A stretch of 19,752 nt of DNA, taken from positions 4,453 through 24,204 of the forward strand of contig MHGW01000047.1 in NCBI GenBank assembly GCA_001805765.1. Reading direction: 5' to 3'. Position 1 is the stretch's first letter; each line of letters begins with the position of its first letter. A program made the translations under genes and the position numbers. The notes beneath the pieces are model-generated. The model saw nothing but the letters and a program-made list of their open reading frames with translations, was not told the origin of the DNA and ran no database searches. Positions 8,001 to 15,413 of this stretch are shown piece by piece. This DNA comes from Omnitrophica WOR_2 bacterium RIFCSPLOWO2_01_FULL_41_12. Lineage in GTDB: Bacteria > Omnitrophota > Gorgyraeia > Gygaellales > Profunditerraquicolaceae.

Positions 8001-9016
8001 TAATCCACGCGTTTACCTAAAAGATTCTGCCTGAACCGGCCTTGTTTACCTTTAAGCATATCAGATAGGGATTTTAAAGGCCTGTTGTTTGCTCCCATTA
8101 CCGGCCGGCCATGCCTGCCGTTATCCAAAAGCGCATCCACCGCCTCCTGAAGCATTCTTTTTTCATTACGGATGATAATATCCGGGGCGCTTAATTCTAT
8201 AAGTTTCTTTAAGCGATTATTACGGTTGATCACCCTGCGGTATAAGTCATTCAGGTCTGAGGTGGCAAACCTGCCGCCGTCTAAGGGGACCAAAGGCCTT
8301 AAATCCGGAGGTATTACCGGCAAGACTTCCAAAATCATCCACTCCGGTTTATTGCCGGATTTTTTAAGATCATCCACGATTTTGAGGTTTTTTAAATTTT
8401 TACGGTTACTTAAGACTTCTTTAGATTTTTCTAAATCCCGGCGTAATTTACGGGAAAGGGCATCCAGGTCTAATTCCTTTAAAAGATCCCTGACTGCTTC
8501 CGCCCCGATCTTGGCTTTAAAGTTTGCTCCGTATTTGCTCAGCGCCTCTTGATACTTTTCTTCGCTTAAGAGTTCTTTTTTCTTTAAGGGCGTATTACCC
8601 GGATCAATCACCACGTATTCTTCATAATAGATTATTTTTTCCAGATTCCTTAAGCCTATATCTAATAAAGCGGACATACGGCTGGGCACGGACTTAAAAA
8701 ACCAGATGTGCGTCACTGCCGTGGCTAATTCTATATGGCCCATCCGCTCGCGCCTGACTACAGAACGGTCAATAGTTACGCCGCAACGGTCGCAGGTAAC
8801 TCCTTTAAACTTTATTCCTTTATACTTGCCGCAGTTGCATTCCCAATCATGCACCGGGCCAAAAATCTTCTCGCAAAATAAGCCGTCTTTTTCCGGTTTT
8901 AAAGTGCGGTAATTAATCGTCTCTGCTTTTTTCACCTCGCCCTTAGACCAGGACTTGATTACCTGAGGTGAAGCCACTTTTATAGAAATAGAGTCAAAAC
9001 TAACTACTTCGTCCAT
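5018..9016 (-). CDS. rpoC: DNA-directed RNA polymerase subunit beta'
   Basis: The largest RNA polymerase subunit carries the catalytic magnesium. Of 1332 residues, the N-terminal zinc site is visible as CNCGKYKGIKFKGVTCDRC near residues 58-80, the metal-binding NADFDGDQM lies at 448-456 (aspartates 450, 452 and 454), and the bridge helix and trigger loop follow from ADSGARGSR through ADAGYLTRRLVDVAQ. The second zinc site is CESGRGVCTKCYGRNL plus an upstream cysteine in KDCGT. Between TMRTFHIGG and KDITGGLPRVAELFEARRP, roughly residues 915-1090, lies the long SI3-type insertion that E. coli also has, a feature of Gram-negative lineages. The start overlaps the rpoB stop by one base (TAATG) and the stop overlaps the rpsL start in the same manner, implying coupling throughout. 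Confidence 0.99.
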   Translation of the reverse strand: MDEVVSFDSISIKVASPQVIKSWSKGEVKKAETINYRTLKPEKDGLFCEKIFGPVHDWECNCGKYKGIKFKGVTCDRCGVTIDRSVVRRERMGHIELATAVTHIWFFKSVPSRMSALLDIGLRNLEKIIYYEEYVVIDPGNTPLKKKELLSEEKYQEALSKYGANFKAKIGAEAVRDLLKELDLDALSRKLRRDLEKSKEVLSNRKNLKNLKIVDDLKKSGNKPEWMILEVLPVIPPDLRPLVPLDGGRFATSDLNDLYRRVINRNNRLKKLIELSAPDIIIRNEKRMLQEAVDALLDNGRHGRPVMGANNRPLKSLSDMLKGKQGRFRQNLLGKRVDYSGRSVIVVGPELKLHECGLPKQMALELFEPFIIKKLREKGFVHTIKGARRMVERGKIEVWDILDEVIKDHPVLLNRAPTLHRLGIQAFQPVLIEGKSIKVHPLVCTAFNADFDGDQMAVHVPLSLESQIEAKVLMLSINNLFSPADGRPILTPTQDIVLGVSYISKEKPGSKGEDKLFSNPEEVVVAYEDNAVILHTRIKLKINIFFDFEEKKAISGKQIISTSVGKVLFNQLLPLEFGFVNKDLNKNTIGDIVAECHKRFGHQRTIRLLDDIKSMGFELGTSGGISIGINDLTIPKEKPEVLKEAKEEVRKVEEQYRKGIITDRERYNKVIDIWTHATDKVSDLLFKEMEPFNPIFMMADSGARGSRLQVRQLAGMRGLMAKPSGEIIESPITANFREGLTVLEYFISTHGARKGLADTALKTADAGYLTRRLVDVAQEVIVSEKDCGTLNGITVSAIIEGDEIVVSLKDRIFGRVVLDNIVDVITDQAIVEAGSEVSEEKATEIERLGIEKIRIRSVLTCESGRGVCTKCYGRNLASGRLVELGEAVGVIAAQSIGEPGTQLTMRTFHIGGTASRTIEQSFIKSKNKGIVKYHSLRVATQRKEFIVLNRNGSVSINDKNGREIERYPLLQGAVITIADGGEVPKGEAFVRWDPYTLPVLTEVNGQVRYEDLKENVTVREELNPVTKLSERVVVEHKQEYHPQIIILNENKEVLGIYPIPIGAHILVKDGQKVAGGDLLAKIPRLAGKTRDITGGLPRVAELFEARRPKEPAIISEIDGFVEFGQSKKGQRVIIVKSATGMQREYVIPHGKHPNVYKGDKVIAGQQLTDGPVVLQDILRVCGDKVLQEYLVNEVQEVYRLQGVRINDKHIELIIRQMLKKVRVEDPGDTEFLAIQQVDKWKFQKENTRVMKKGGKPAQATPLLLGITKASLTTESFISAASFQETTRVLTEAATSGKHDELFGLKENVIVGHLIPAGTGFRDHRQIEVIKES

Positions 9017-12000
9017 TATTTTGCTTTCTCCGTTCTAATATCTAAACCCAATCCCTGTAATTCCTTGATTAAAACATTAAAGGATTCCGGAGTTCCGTGC
9101 GTCAGCCGCTGTTCTCCCTTGACAATAGCTTCGTAGATACGCGTCCTTCCGGAAACGTCATCGCTTTTTACGGTGAGCATCTCTTGTAAACTGAATGCTG
9201 CGCCATATGCTTCTAAGGCCCAGACCTCCATCTCTCCTAAACGCTGGCCTCCGAACTGCGCCTTACCGCCTAAAGGCTGCTGGGTGACTAAAGAATACGG
9301 GCCGATGGAACGGGCATGAATTTTTTCATCCACCAGATGGATTAATTTCATCATATAGATATACCCCACAGTTATCTTCTGGTCAAAAACTTGGCCGTTA
9401 TAACCATCGCAAAGATGAATCTTCCCGTCTTCAGAGAGGCCTGCTTTTTTCAACATTTCTTTTATTTCTTGTTCTGAAGCGCTGTCAAATACCGGACAAC
9501 TCACAAATATACCTAAGGCCTTAGCCGCCCAGGCCAGATGGGTCTCGAGTATCTGGCCGACATTCATCCGCGAAGGAACACCCAGGGGATTTAAGACTAT
9601 TTCCACAGGAGTGCCGTCCGGTAAATAAGGCATGTCGTATTCAGGCATAATCCTGGCCACCACGCCTTTATTTCCGTGCCTGCCTGCCAGTTTGTCTCCT
9701 TCGCTAAGCCTGCGCTTTGTAGCCACATAGACTACTACTCTTTTTAATACGCCCGCGGGTAATTCGTCTCCGCGCCTGACTTTTTCAATTTCCTGTTCCT
9801 GCTCGGCTAATAATTCCTGCGCCTGTTCATCAAAAGAGGCGGCTAAAATTTTCGCCTCTTCATGATCGCTAAAATCCATCTTTTCTATTTTTCTCTTATC
9901 CACGCCCAGGAGTTGGCTTAAACGGTTTATTTTTTCGGTTTGGAGAAATTCTATTTCCTGATTATAATACGCCTTTAACTCCTTGATTTTGACTAATTCC
10001 TTGGTTTTTTCTTCTTTGGATTTCCTGCCCCGTTCTTTACGCGCAAATACATGCACATCCACAACTACGCCCTCTACTCCCGGCGAAGCAGTTAAAGAAG
10101 TATCGCGCACATCCGAAGCCTTCTCACCGAAAATTGCCCTAAGGAGCCTCTCTTCGGGAGAGAGTTCGGATTCTGTTTTGGGGGTCACTTTACCCACCAG
10201 AATATCTCCGGGGGTAACTTCAGCGCCGATATGAATGATGCCTGTTTCGTCTAAATTCCTTAAAGCTTCTTCGCCCACATTGGGTATATCGCGGGTAATT
10301 TCCTCATTTCCCAAACGCGTCTCTACTGCCTCTGTCTCAAATTCCTCTACATGTATAGAGGTAAAGATATCTTCTTTGGCCACCTTTTCGCTGATGAGTA
10401 TGGCGTCTTCAAAATTATATCCGCGCCAGGGCATAAACGCGCACAATAAATTCTTGCCTAAAGCCAGCTCTCCATCTTTAGTGGCCATCCCGTCGGCGAT
10501 GATTTGGCCAATTTCCACGTGCTCGCCTAATTTTACGATGGGCCTTTGATTTAAGCAGGTGTCGGCATTGGTGCGTAAAAATTTCTTCAGATGGTAGGTT
10601 TTTTTGCCGATAGTAATTGTAGCGGCATCTACGCTGGTTACCTTGCCTGATTCCTCTGCCACTACTACGGTGGTGGAATCACGCGCTACTTTTTCTTCCA
10701 TCTGGGTTCCTACTATCGGCGGTTCGGTAATCATTAAAGGGACTGCCTGTCTTTGCATATTAGAACCCATCAGGGCGCGGTTAGCATCATTATGTTCTAA
10801 GAAAGGAATTAGGGAAGCAGCTACAGAAACCAGCTGCTTGGGAGAAACATCCATATACTCAACCTGCTTACCGTTAACCTTCGGGAAATCGCCTTTATGC
10901 CGGCAGGAAACTTCACGCTCCGTAAAACTTCCGTCGCTGTCTAAGGGGATATTTGCCTGGGCAATAATTTTTTCTTCCTCTATATCAGCGGTTAAATATT
11001 CAATTTTGCGCGTCACCCGGCCATCCTCTACCTTTCTATAAGGCGTCTCTAAAAGGCCAAGATTGTTGATCCGGGCATAACTGCTTAAAGAAGAGATTAA
11101 TCCGATGTTCGGCCCTTCCGGGGTTTCAATGGGGCAGATCCGGCCATAATGCGAGGGATGGATATCCCGGACTTCAAATCCTGCGCGTTCACGGGAAAGG
11201 CCGCCCGGGCCAAGAGCGCTCAACCTTCTCTTGTGGGTCATCTCTGCTAAAGGATTAACCTGGTCCATAAACTGGGAAAGTTGGCTGCGGCCAAAGAAAT
11301 CACGCACCTGGTTGGATAATAACTTTGAATTTATTAAATAATGCACATTAAGGTTATCCGAATCTCCTAATATGCTTAACCTTTCTCTGATGGAACGTTC
11401 CACGCGGGATAAGCCAATTCTGACCTGATTCTGCACTAGTTCTCCCACGGTTTTTACCCGCCGATTTCCCAGGTGGTCTATGTCGTCAATTTTACCTATG
11501 CCTTCCTGTAATTTAATCAGGTATTCAATTACCTTAATCACGGTGTCAGAATCCAGGATTCTTTTGTCTAAAGAAACATCCATGCCTAATTTCCGGTTCA
11601 GGATAAACCTGCCTGCCCTTTCTAAATCGTACCTTGCCGGGTCAAAAAATAATCTATAAAATAATCCTTCTGCTGCTTCCCTGGTCACCGGCTCAGTCGG
11701 CCTCATCTTACGGTAAAAATCCAGATAAGCCTCTTCTTTATTCTTGGTGTAATCTTTTTTTAAGGTATTGGATATTTCGGGATACTCTTTGCCAAAAACA
11801 GCAATAATCTCCTGGTCAGTAGAAAACCCCAGGATTCTTAAAATCTGCGTCGCCGGAAAATTTCTGCGCCTGTCCACGTAGGCCAGGATAGTTTCCGCCA
11901 GGTCGTATTTAAACTCCAGCCACGCCCCGCGGTAGGGTATTACGCGGCCATAGAATATTTTTTTACCGGTAGGATGAGCCTCCTCTTCAAAGGATACTCC

Positions 12001-12420
12001 CGGTGAACGTTGAAGTTGACTGACCGCTACGCGTTCATCGCCGTTAATAATGAAAGTGCCGCTTTCAGTCATCAGGGGTATTTCGCCAAAATAGGCATCC
12101 TGCTCTTTGGTTTCGCGGGGAGTAGTCAGCCTGAATTTTACTTTTAGCGGCGAGGCATAGGTAAGTGCCCTGCGCTTAGATTCGGCAAGATCATACTTAG
12201 GTTTGCCCAGTGTATAAGTAATAAATTCCAATTTTATGGACCGGTCCTGGTTCTCTAAAGGAAATATATCCGCAAAGACCTCTTGCAGCCCCTGAGGTTG
12301 TCTGTCGCCTGGTGACACATCTATCTGGAGAAATGCGGTGTAAGACTCCAGCTGCACATCCAGGAGATTAGGCAGGTCATAAACTTCTTTGAGTTTTGCG
12401 AAATTTTTGCGTTTAATCAT
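9016..12420 (-). CDS. rpoB: DNA-directed RNA polymerase subunit beta
   Basis: RpoB forms one pincer of the RNA polymerase core and part of the active site. The product has 1134 residues, shorter than the 1342 of E. coli because it lacks the large N-terminal-half insertion. The rifampicin pocket is around residue 385 (SQLSQFMDQVNPL, then THKRRLSALGPGG). The aspartate, histidine and serine equivalent to E. coli 516, 526 and 531 are retained; the residue equivalent to Asn518 is valine. A charged, probably helical insertion at about 793-887 corresponds to the insertion before the catalytic region in Proteobacteria. GDKLAGRHGNKG near 906 carries the conserved active-site lysines. The ATG directly follows the rplL stop with no clear ribosome binding site, so initiation probably relies on coupling. 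Confidence 0.99.
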   Translation of the reverse strand: MIKRKNFAKLKEVYDLPNLLDVQLESYTAFLQIDVSPGDRQPQGLQEVFADIFPLENQDRSIKLEFITYTLGKPKYDLAESKRRALTYASPLKVKFRLTTPRETKEQDAYFGEIPLMTESGTFIINGDERVAVSQLQRSPGVSFEEEAHPTGKKIFYGRVIPYRGAWLEFKYDLAETILAYVDRRRNFPATQILRILGFSTDQEIIAVFGKEYPEISNTLKKDYTKNKEEAYLDFYRKMRPTEPVTREAAEGLFYRLFFDPARYDLERAGRFILNRKLGMDVSLDKRILDSDTVIKVIEYLIKLQEGIGKIDDIDHLGNRRVKTVGELVQNQVRIGLSRVERSIRERLSILGDSDNLNVHYLINSKLLSNQVRDFFGRSQLSQFMDQVNPLAEMTHKRRLSALGPGGLSRERAGFEVRDIHPSHYGRICPIETPEGPNIGLISSLSSYARINNLGLLETPYRKVEDGRVTRKIEYLTADIEEEKIIAQANIPLDSDGSFTEREVSCRHKGDFPKVNGKQVEYMDVSPKQLVSVAASLIPFLEHNDANRALMGSNMQRQAVPLMITEPPIVGTQMEEKVARDSTTVVVAEESGKVTSVDAATITIGKKTYHLKKFLRTNADTCLNQRPIVKLGEHVEIGQIIADGMATKDGELALGKNLLCAFMPWRGYNFEDAILISEKVAKEDIFTSIHVEEFETEAVETRLGNEEITRDIPNVGEEALRNLDETGIIHIGAEVTPGDILVGKVTPKTESELSPEERLLRAIFGEKASDVRDTSLTASPGVEGVVVDVHVFARKERGRKSKEEKTKELVKIKELKAYYNQEIEFLQTEKINRLSQLLGVDKRKIEKMDFSDHEEAKILAASFDEQAQELLAEQEQEIEKVRRGDELPAGVLKRVVVYVATKRRLSEGDKLAGRHGNKGVVARIMPEYDMPYLPDGTPVEIVLNPLGVPSRMNVGQILETHLAWAAKALGIFVSCPVFDSASEQEIKEMLKKAGLSEDGKIHLCDGYNGQVFDQKITVGYIYMMKLIHLVDEKIHARSIGPYSLVTQQPLGGKAQFGGQRLGEMEVWALEAYGAAFSLQEMLTVKSDDVSGRTRIYEAIVKGEQRLTHGTPESFNVLIKELQGLGLDIRTEKAK

Positions 12421-12816
12421 TTATTTTAATTCAACTGTTGCGCCGGCAGCCACGAGCTTCTTTTTCATTTCTTCGGCTTCTTCTTTAGTCGCGCCTTCCT
12501 TTATGGGTTTTGGCGCCGCATCTACTAAATCCTTGGCTTCTTTCAGGCCTAAACTGGTCATTGTCCGCACTTCCTTGATTACGGCAATTTTATTTGCGCC
12601 TGCACTGCTCAAGACAACGGTAAAAGTGCTTTTTTCTTCCTCTGCGGCCTGCGCGCCTGCGCCAGCAGCGCCTGCGCCAGCTACTGCACTAGCCATCATC
12701 GGCATATTTGCCTGAACGCCGAATTTCTCCTCCAGCGTCTTAACTAAGTCCGCAAGTTCCAAAACACTCATACCCTCAATAGACTTGATTAAATCCTCTA
12801 ATTTTTCCTTAACCAT
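12421..12816 (-). CDS. rplL: 50S ribosomal protein L7/L12
   Basis: L7/L12 forms the multi-copy stalk that recruits EF-Tu, EF-G and IF2 to the ribosome. The 131-residue product has an N-terminal dimerisation domain (about 1-35), a flexible alanine- and glycine-rich hinge (AVAGAGAAGAGAQAAEEE, about 44-61) and a C-terminal factor-binding domain with the conserved KIAVIKEVR and GLKEAKDLVDAAPKPIKEG. The start overlaps the end of rplJ by 8 bases, with AGGAGAAAG as ribosome binding site inside rplJ. It touches rpoB without a spacer. The attenuator that separates rplL from rpoB in E. coli has no room here, so control of RNA polymerase relative to ribosomal protein output must work differently. Confidence 0.98.
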   Translation of the reverse strand: MVKEKLEDLIKSIEGMSVLELADLVKTLEEKFGVQANMPMMASAVAGAGAAGAGAQAAEEEKSTFTVVLSSAGANKIAVIKEVRTMTSLGLKEAKDLVDAAPKPIKEGATKEEAEEMKKKLVAAGATVELK

Positions 12817-13345
12817 GACTTTCTCCTTTCTTAATTTTAATTTGGTCTAAACAATAAACTAATTTTCTTAAATTTCCCTTCAGTACTAAAACTAAACCCG
12901 AAATAGGCGATTTTAATGTCCAGACAACCTGTTGCCTTAAGACTTCCTGAGAAGGTAGCTTTGATAAAACCTCAATATCCTTCGGATTAAGAATCCTGTC
13001 TTTTAAAAATCCTGCTTCTAATTTTAAGTTCGTATGTTCACGGGAAAAATTGAACAATACGCGGGAAGCGCTCACCGGTTCTTCTTTCACAAACACTAAT
13101 CCGCAAGGTCCCTCTATCGCTTTTAGCGCAGATTCTAGGCCGCTATTCTTTAGAGCCCTGCGGGCAACGGTGTTCTTGATCACAAAGAGACTAGCGTTTA
13201 TACTTTTTAAATACTTGCGCAGCAGGGTTAAATCAGGGCTGGAGAGTTTAGCGTATTTTATAATAAAAAGATTCTCCGATTGTTTGAGGCGGTTTTTAAT
13301 TTGATTTTCTGAAATTTCTTTAAATAATATGCCTAATTTTTTCAT
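12809..13345 (-). CDS. rplJ: 50S ribosomal protein L10
   Basis: L10 anchors L7/L12 dimers to 23S rRNA at the base of the stalk. The 178-residue product is near the family norm. Its N-terminal RNA-binding domain includes LLRKYLKSINASLFVIKNTVARRAL in broken form (about 42-66), followed by the GPCGLVFV core strand. The C-terminal helix that carries the L7/L12 dimers ends KIKKGESHG and contains the rplL ribosome binding site. It starts 3 nt after the rplA stop, leaving no space for the long leader through which L10 represses its own operon in E. coli. The sequence is more divergent than its neighbours, as is usual for L10, but its identity is firm from both sequence and position. Confidence 0.96.
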   Translation of the reverse strand: MKKLGILFKEISENQIKNRLKQSENLFIIKYAKLSSPDLTLLRKYLKSINASLFVIKNTVARRALKNSGLESALKAIEGPCGLVFVKEEPVSASRVLFNFSREHTNLKLEAGFLKDRILNPKDIEVLSKLPSQEVLRQQVVWTLKSPISGLVLVLKGNLRKLVYCLDQIKIKKGESHG

Positions 13346-13348
13346 GGT

Positions 13349-14029
13349 TTAAACAGTAAGCCTCAACCCCGGATTCATGGAAGAAGAGATAAACATAGAC
13401 TTGACGAACTTTCCTTTCACCGATGTTGGCCTAGCTTCATTTAATGCCTCAATCACCACAGATGCGTTTTCATACAATTTATCCTCAGCAAAAGACATCT
13501 TGCCCACAGATAAATGGATGCCGCACTGCTTATCTACGCGAAACTCAACCTTACCTTTTTTCACGTCTTCTATTGCTTTAGCAATATCATTGGTGACCGT
13601 GCCTGTTTTTGGGCTGGGCATCAGGCCGCGCGGGCCTAAAACCTTTCCCAGTTTGGCTAAATCTTTCATCATCTCCGGGGTAGCAATGGCGCAATCAAAA
13701 TCCAAGAAACCGTTGGCTACTTTATCAATCAAATCCACGCCCCCTACGTAATCGACATTGGCATTCCTGGCGATGGTTTCATGTTCACCTTTGCAAAAAA
13801 CCGCTAACCTGATCTTTTTTCCGGTACCGTGCGGAAGCAGGACTGTCCCGCGCACTAACTGATCTGATTTTTTAGGGTCGATACTTAAAGAAAAATGTAA
13901 ATCCATAGATTCGTCAAATTTAGGCTTGGGCAGTTTCTTTAACCAAGAAATTGCTTCTTTAAGAGTATACGTCTTAGTGTTGTCTAACGCCTTTAAAGAT
14001 TCTTTATACCTTTTACTGCGTTCTCGCAT
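13349..14029 (-). CDS. rplA: 50S ribosomal protein L1
   Basis: L1 forms the mobile stalk next to the E site and in several bacteria represses its own operon by binding mRNA. I place the start at the ATG at 14029, giving 226 residues beginning MRERSKRYKE, because this aligns with the start of other L1 proteins (SKRY then the KEAI helix). A TTG at 14038, three codons earlier, is possible and has AAGGG at better spacing, so the start is not certain. Conserved segments include LLPHGTGKKIRLAVF, GLMPSPKTGTVT and the C-terminal MFISSSMNPGLRLTV, with the SSSMNPG tail typical of the family. It is separated from rplK by a GGGACAG-type hairpin repeat. Confidence 0.97.
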   Translation of the reverse strand: MRERSKRYKESLKALDNTKTYTLKEAISWLKKLPKPKFDESMDLHFSLSIDPKKSDQLVRGTVLLPHGTGKKIRLAVFCKGEHETIARNANVDYVGGVDLIDKVANGFLDFDCAIATPEMMKDLAKLGKVLGPRGLMPSPKTGTVTNDIAKAIEDVKKGKVEFRVDKQCGIHLSVGKMSFAEDKLYENASVVIEALNEARPTSVKGKFVKSMFISSSMNPGLRLTV

Positions 14030-14057
14030 ATTTCCCAATCAACCCTTATCTTGTTGC

Positions 14058-14106
14058 GGGACAGTCATTCCTTACAAGGGACTGTCCCCGCAGGGGACTG
14101 TCCCTT
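14058..14106 (-). repeat. GGGACAG-type hairpin element at the rplK-rplA junction
   Basis: In the minus-strand direction the modules are GGGACAGTCCCC, then GGGGACAGTCCC, then GACTGTCCC: direct, direct, inverted, as in the rpsG-fusA gap. The first two form a 14-position stem (14076-14106) with one A-A mismatch and a TGC loop. The second and third can form a different hairpin of nine base pairs plus an inner CCTT/AAGG stem, with a 3-base bulge. The two folds exclude each other. The element covers the last codons and the stop of rplK and ends 29 bases before the rplA ATG. Confidence 0.8.
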
Positions 14107-14548
14107 GCCCCTGGCTGGCAGCGCTATCCTCGATGACTATGCCCATACTCCTAGCAGTGCCTGCGATAATCTTTTGGGCCTTGTCTAAATCCGAAGAATT
14201 TAAGTCTTTTGCCTTAAGCTTGGCGATTTCCTCTATCTGTTTTTTGGTCACCGAGCCGATAACTTCTTTCCCTGCTGTTCCTGAAGCCTTGGCTAAATTT
14301 GCTGCGCGCTTGAGCAGCACCGATGAAGGCGGGCTCTTGATGATAAAACTAAAGGATTTATCCTCGTAAACGCTGATTACTACGGGCAGTATCAAACCGT
14401 CCCTGCCCTTGGTCTGCTCGTTAAACTGCTTACAGAACTGCATAATATTGACACCGTGCTGGCCTAATGCCGGGCCAACTGGGGGTGCTGGGTTTGCCTG
14501 CGCTCCGGGAACGTGTAGTTTTATTTGCGCGACTATCTTTTTTGCCAT
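14072..14548 (-). CDS. rplK: 50S ribosomal protein L11, with a C-terminal extension
   Basis: L11 forms the GTPase-associated centre with 23S rRNA and is needed for RelA activation. The first 141 residues match the family: an N-terminal domain with the proline-rich NPAPPVGPALGQHGVNI thiostrepton-site segment, then the RNA-binding C-terminal domain ending GTARSMGIVIED. L11 normally stops there at about 141-142 residues. Here 17 more residues follow, SAASQGQGTVPCGDSPL, encoded largely by the GGGACAG hairpin repeat, which also supplies the TAA stop. The extra tail is therefore a by-product of repeat insertion and I would not assign it a function. The ATG overlaps the last base of the nusG stop (TAATG). 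Confidence 0.98.
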   Translation of the reverse strand: MAKKIVAQIKLHVPGAQANPAPPVGPALGQHGVNIMQFCKQFNEQTKGRDGLILPVVISVYEDKSFSFIIKSPPSSVLLKRAANLAKASGTAGKEVIGSVTKKQIEEIAKLKAKDLNSSDLDKAQKIIAGTARSMGIVIEDSAASQGQGTVPCGDSPL

Positions 14549-15075
14549 TATATTTTTTCCACCTGCCAGTATTCTAATTCTACGGGTGTAGCTCTGCCAA
14601 AAATGGAGACACTTACCTTTAGTTTGCCTTTTTCGGGATGCATTTCATCCACCGTGCCGTTAAAATTTACAAAAGGGCCGTCTTTGACCCTGACCTGCTC
14701 GCCCTTCTCAAAGATTATTCTTGGACTGGGTTTAACCTGCGTTTCCTCTGTTCTCTTTAATATACTTTCTACTTCCTGCTGCGGTAAAGGCATCGGCCTT
14801 TTCCCCAGGCCGATAAAACCGGTTACCCCGGGCGTGGTCTTAATGAATACGTATGTTTTTTCATTCAGTTCCATCTCTACCAACAGATAACCCGGAAAGA
14901 ATTTTCTCTGGGAAACTTTTCTTTTTCCAGAGCGTATTTCAGAAATCTGCTCGGTAGGAATAATCACCTTGGCAATCAGCTCCTGTAGCCCTGTGGAAAC
15001 CAGCCTATTTTCCAAATATGACTTTACCTTATCTTCTGAACCTGTTTGCGTATGGACTACGTACCAATGTTTCAT
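14548..15075 (-). CDS. nusG: Transcription termination/antitermination factor NusG
   Basis: NusG binds RNA polymerase through its N-terminal NGN domain and, through its KOW domain, contacts Rho or ribosomal protein S10. The 175-residue protein shows the NGN start WYVVHTQTGSEDKV, the conserved FPGYLLVEMELNEKTY and VTGFIGLGKRPMPL, and a KOW domain beginning near GEQVRVKDGPFVNFNGTV. Length is normal and no extra domain is inserted. Its start overlaps the secE stop (ATGA) and its stop overlaps the rplK start (TAATG). No separate ribosome binding site is evident, so translation probably depends on coupling to secE. The gene order secE-nusG-rplK is nearly universal in bacteria. Confidence 0.98.
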   Translation of the reverse strand: MKHWYVVHTQTGSEDKVKSYLENRLVSTGLQELIAKVIIPTEQISEIRSGKRKVSQRKFFPGYLLVEMELNEKTYVFIKTTPGVTGFIGLGKRPMPLPQQEVESILKRTEETQVKPSPRIIFEKGEQVRVKDGPFVNFNGTVDEMHPEKGKLKVSVSIFGRATPVELEYWQVEKI

Positions 15076-15335
15076 CTGAATAATAAACTTAATATTTTAG
15101 AGAGTATCAGGTCAATCATGCCGACAAATAATGCGATGATAAAGGTGATGCCGATGATCACAAAGGTTGAGCCGATTAATTCATCGCGGCTGGACCAGGA
15201 CACCTTGGTTAATTCTGCTTTTACTTCCATAATAAATGTTTTAATCTTGGCATAATTTTTTATCAACACTACCAGCAATATAATGCCGGTGAGTGAAAAA
15301 AAAATTTTACTGAAATTATCAGCTATAAACTGCAT
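15072..15335 (-). CDS. secE: Preprotein translocase subunit SecE
   Basis: SecE clamps the SecY channel in the inner membrane. The 87-residue protein has the conserved amphipathic segment and motif VKAELTKVSWSSRDELIGST (38-57) followed by the core transmembrane helix (about 55-80). An additional hydrophobic segment occupies about residues 11-26 (FFSLTGIILLVVLI), so two membrane spans are predicted; the minimal SecE has one and the E. coli protein three. The ATG at 15335 is supported by TGAGGAAAT directly upstream. Methionine 36 is an internal alternative that would give the minimal form, but the ribosome binding site favours the longer protein. It starts 7 bases after the tRNA-Trp 3' end. Confidence 0.95.
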   Translation of the reverse strand: MQFIADNFSKIFFSLTGIILLVVLIKNYAKIKTFIMEVKAELTKVSWSSRDELIGSTFVIIGITFIIALFVGMIDLILSKILSLLFR

Positions 15336-15342
15336 ATTTCCT

Positions 15343-15413
15343 CAGGAGCGGCAGGAGTCGAACCTGCAGTCACGGTTTTGGAGACCGTTGGTTTGCCATT
15401 AACCGACGCTCCT
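15343..15413 (-). tRNA. trnW: tRNA-Trp (anticodon CCA)
   Basis: The 71-nt cloverleaf folds completely: acceptor AGGAGCG/CGCTCCT, D stem GGTT/AACC, anticodon stem ACGGT/ACCGT with the loop CTCCAAA, variable loop GACT, T stem GCAGG/CCTGC with loop TTCGACT, and discriminator G. The 3' CCA is not encoded, so it must be added by the nucleotidyltransferase. The first two bases overlap the rpmG stop codon TAG, and secE begins 7 bases after the 3' end, so RNase processing must cut this tRNA out of an mRNA. tRNA-Trp between rpmG and secE is a recurrent bacterial arrangement. Confidence 0.97.

Noticed and set aside
10604..11041. 145-codon open frame on the plus strand opposite rpoB, and similar plus-strand frames throughout
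   Set aside because: They lie entirely inside well-conserved minus-strand genes, show no recognisable domains and have serine/proline-rich composition typical of antisense shadows.
11250..11290. Valine in RpoB where E. coli has Asn518, as a sign of rifampicin resistance
   Set aside because: This position varies naturally among bacteria, and the main resistance positions equivalent to Asp516, His526 and Ser531 are unchanged.
14030..14038. TTG at 14038 as rplA start
   Set aside because: It has a better spaced AAGGG upstream, but the family alignment begins at the ATG at 14029; kept only as an alternative.
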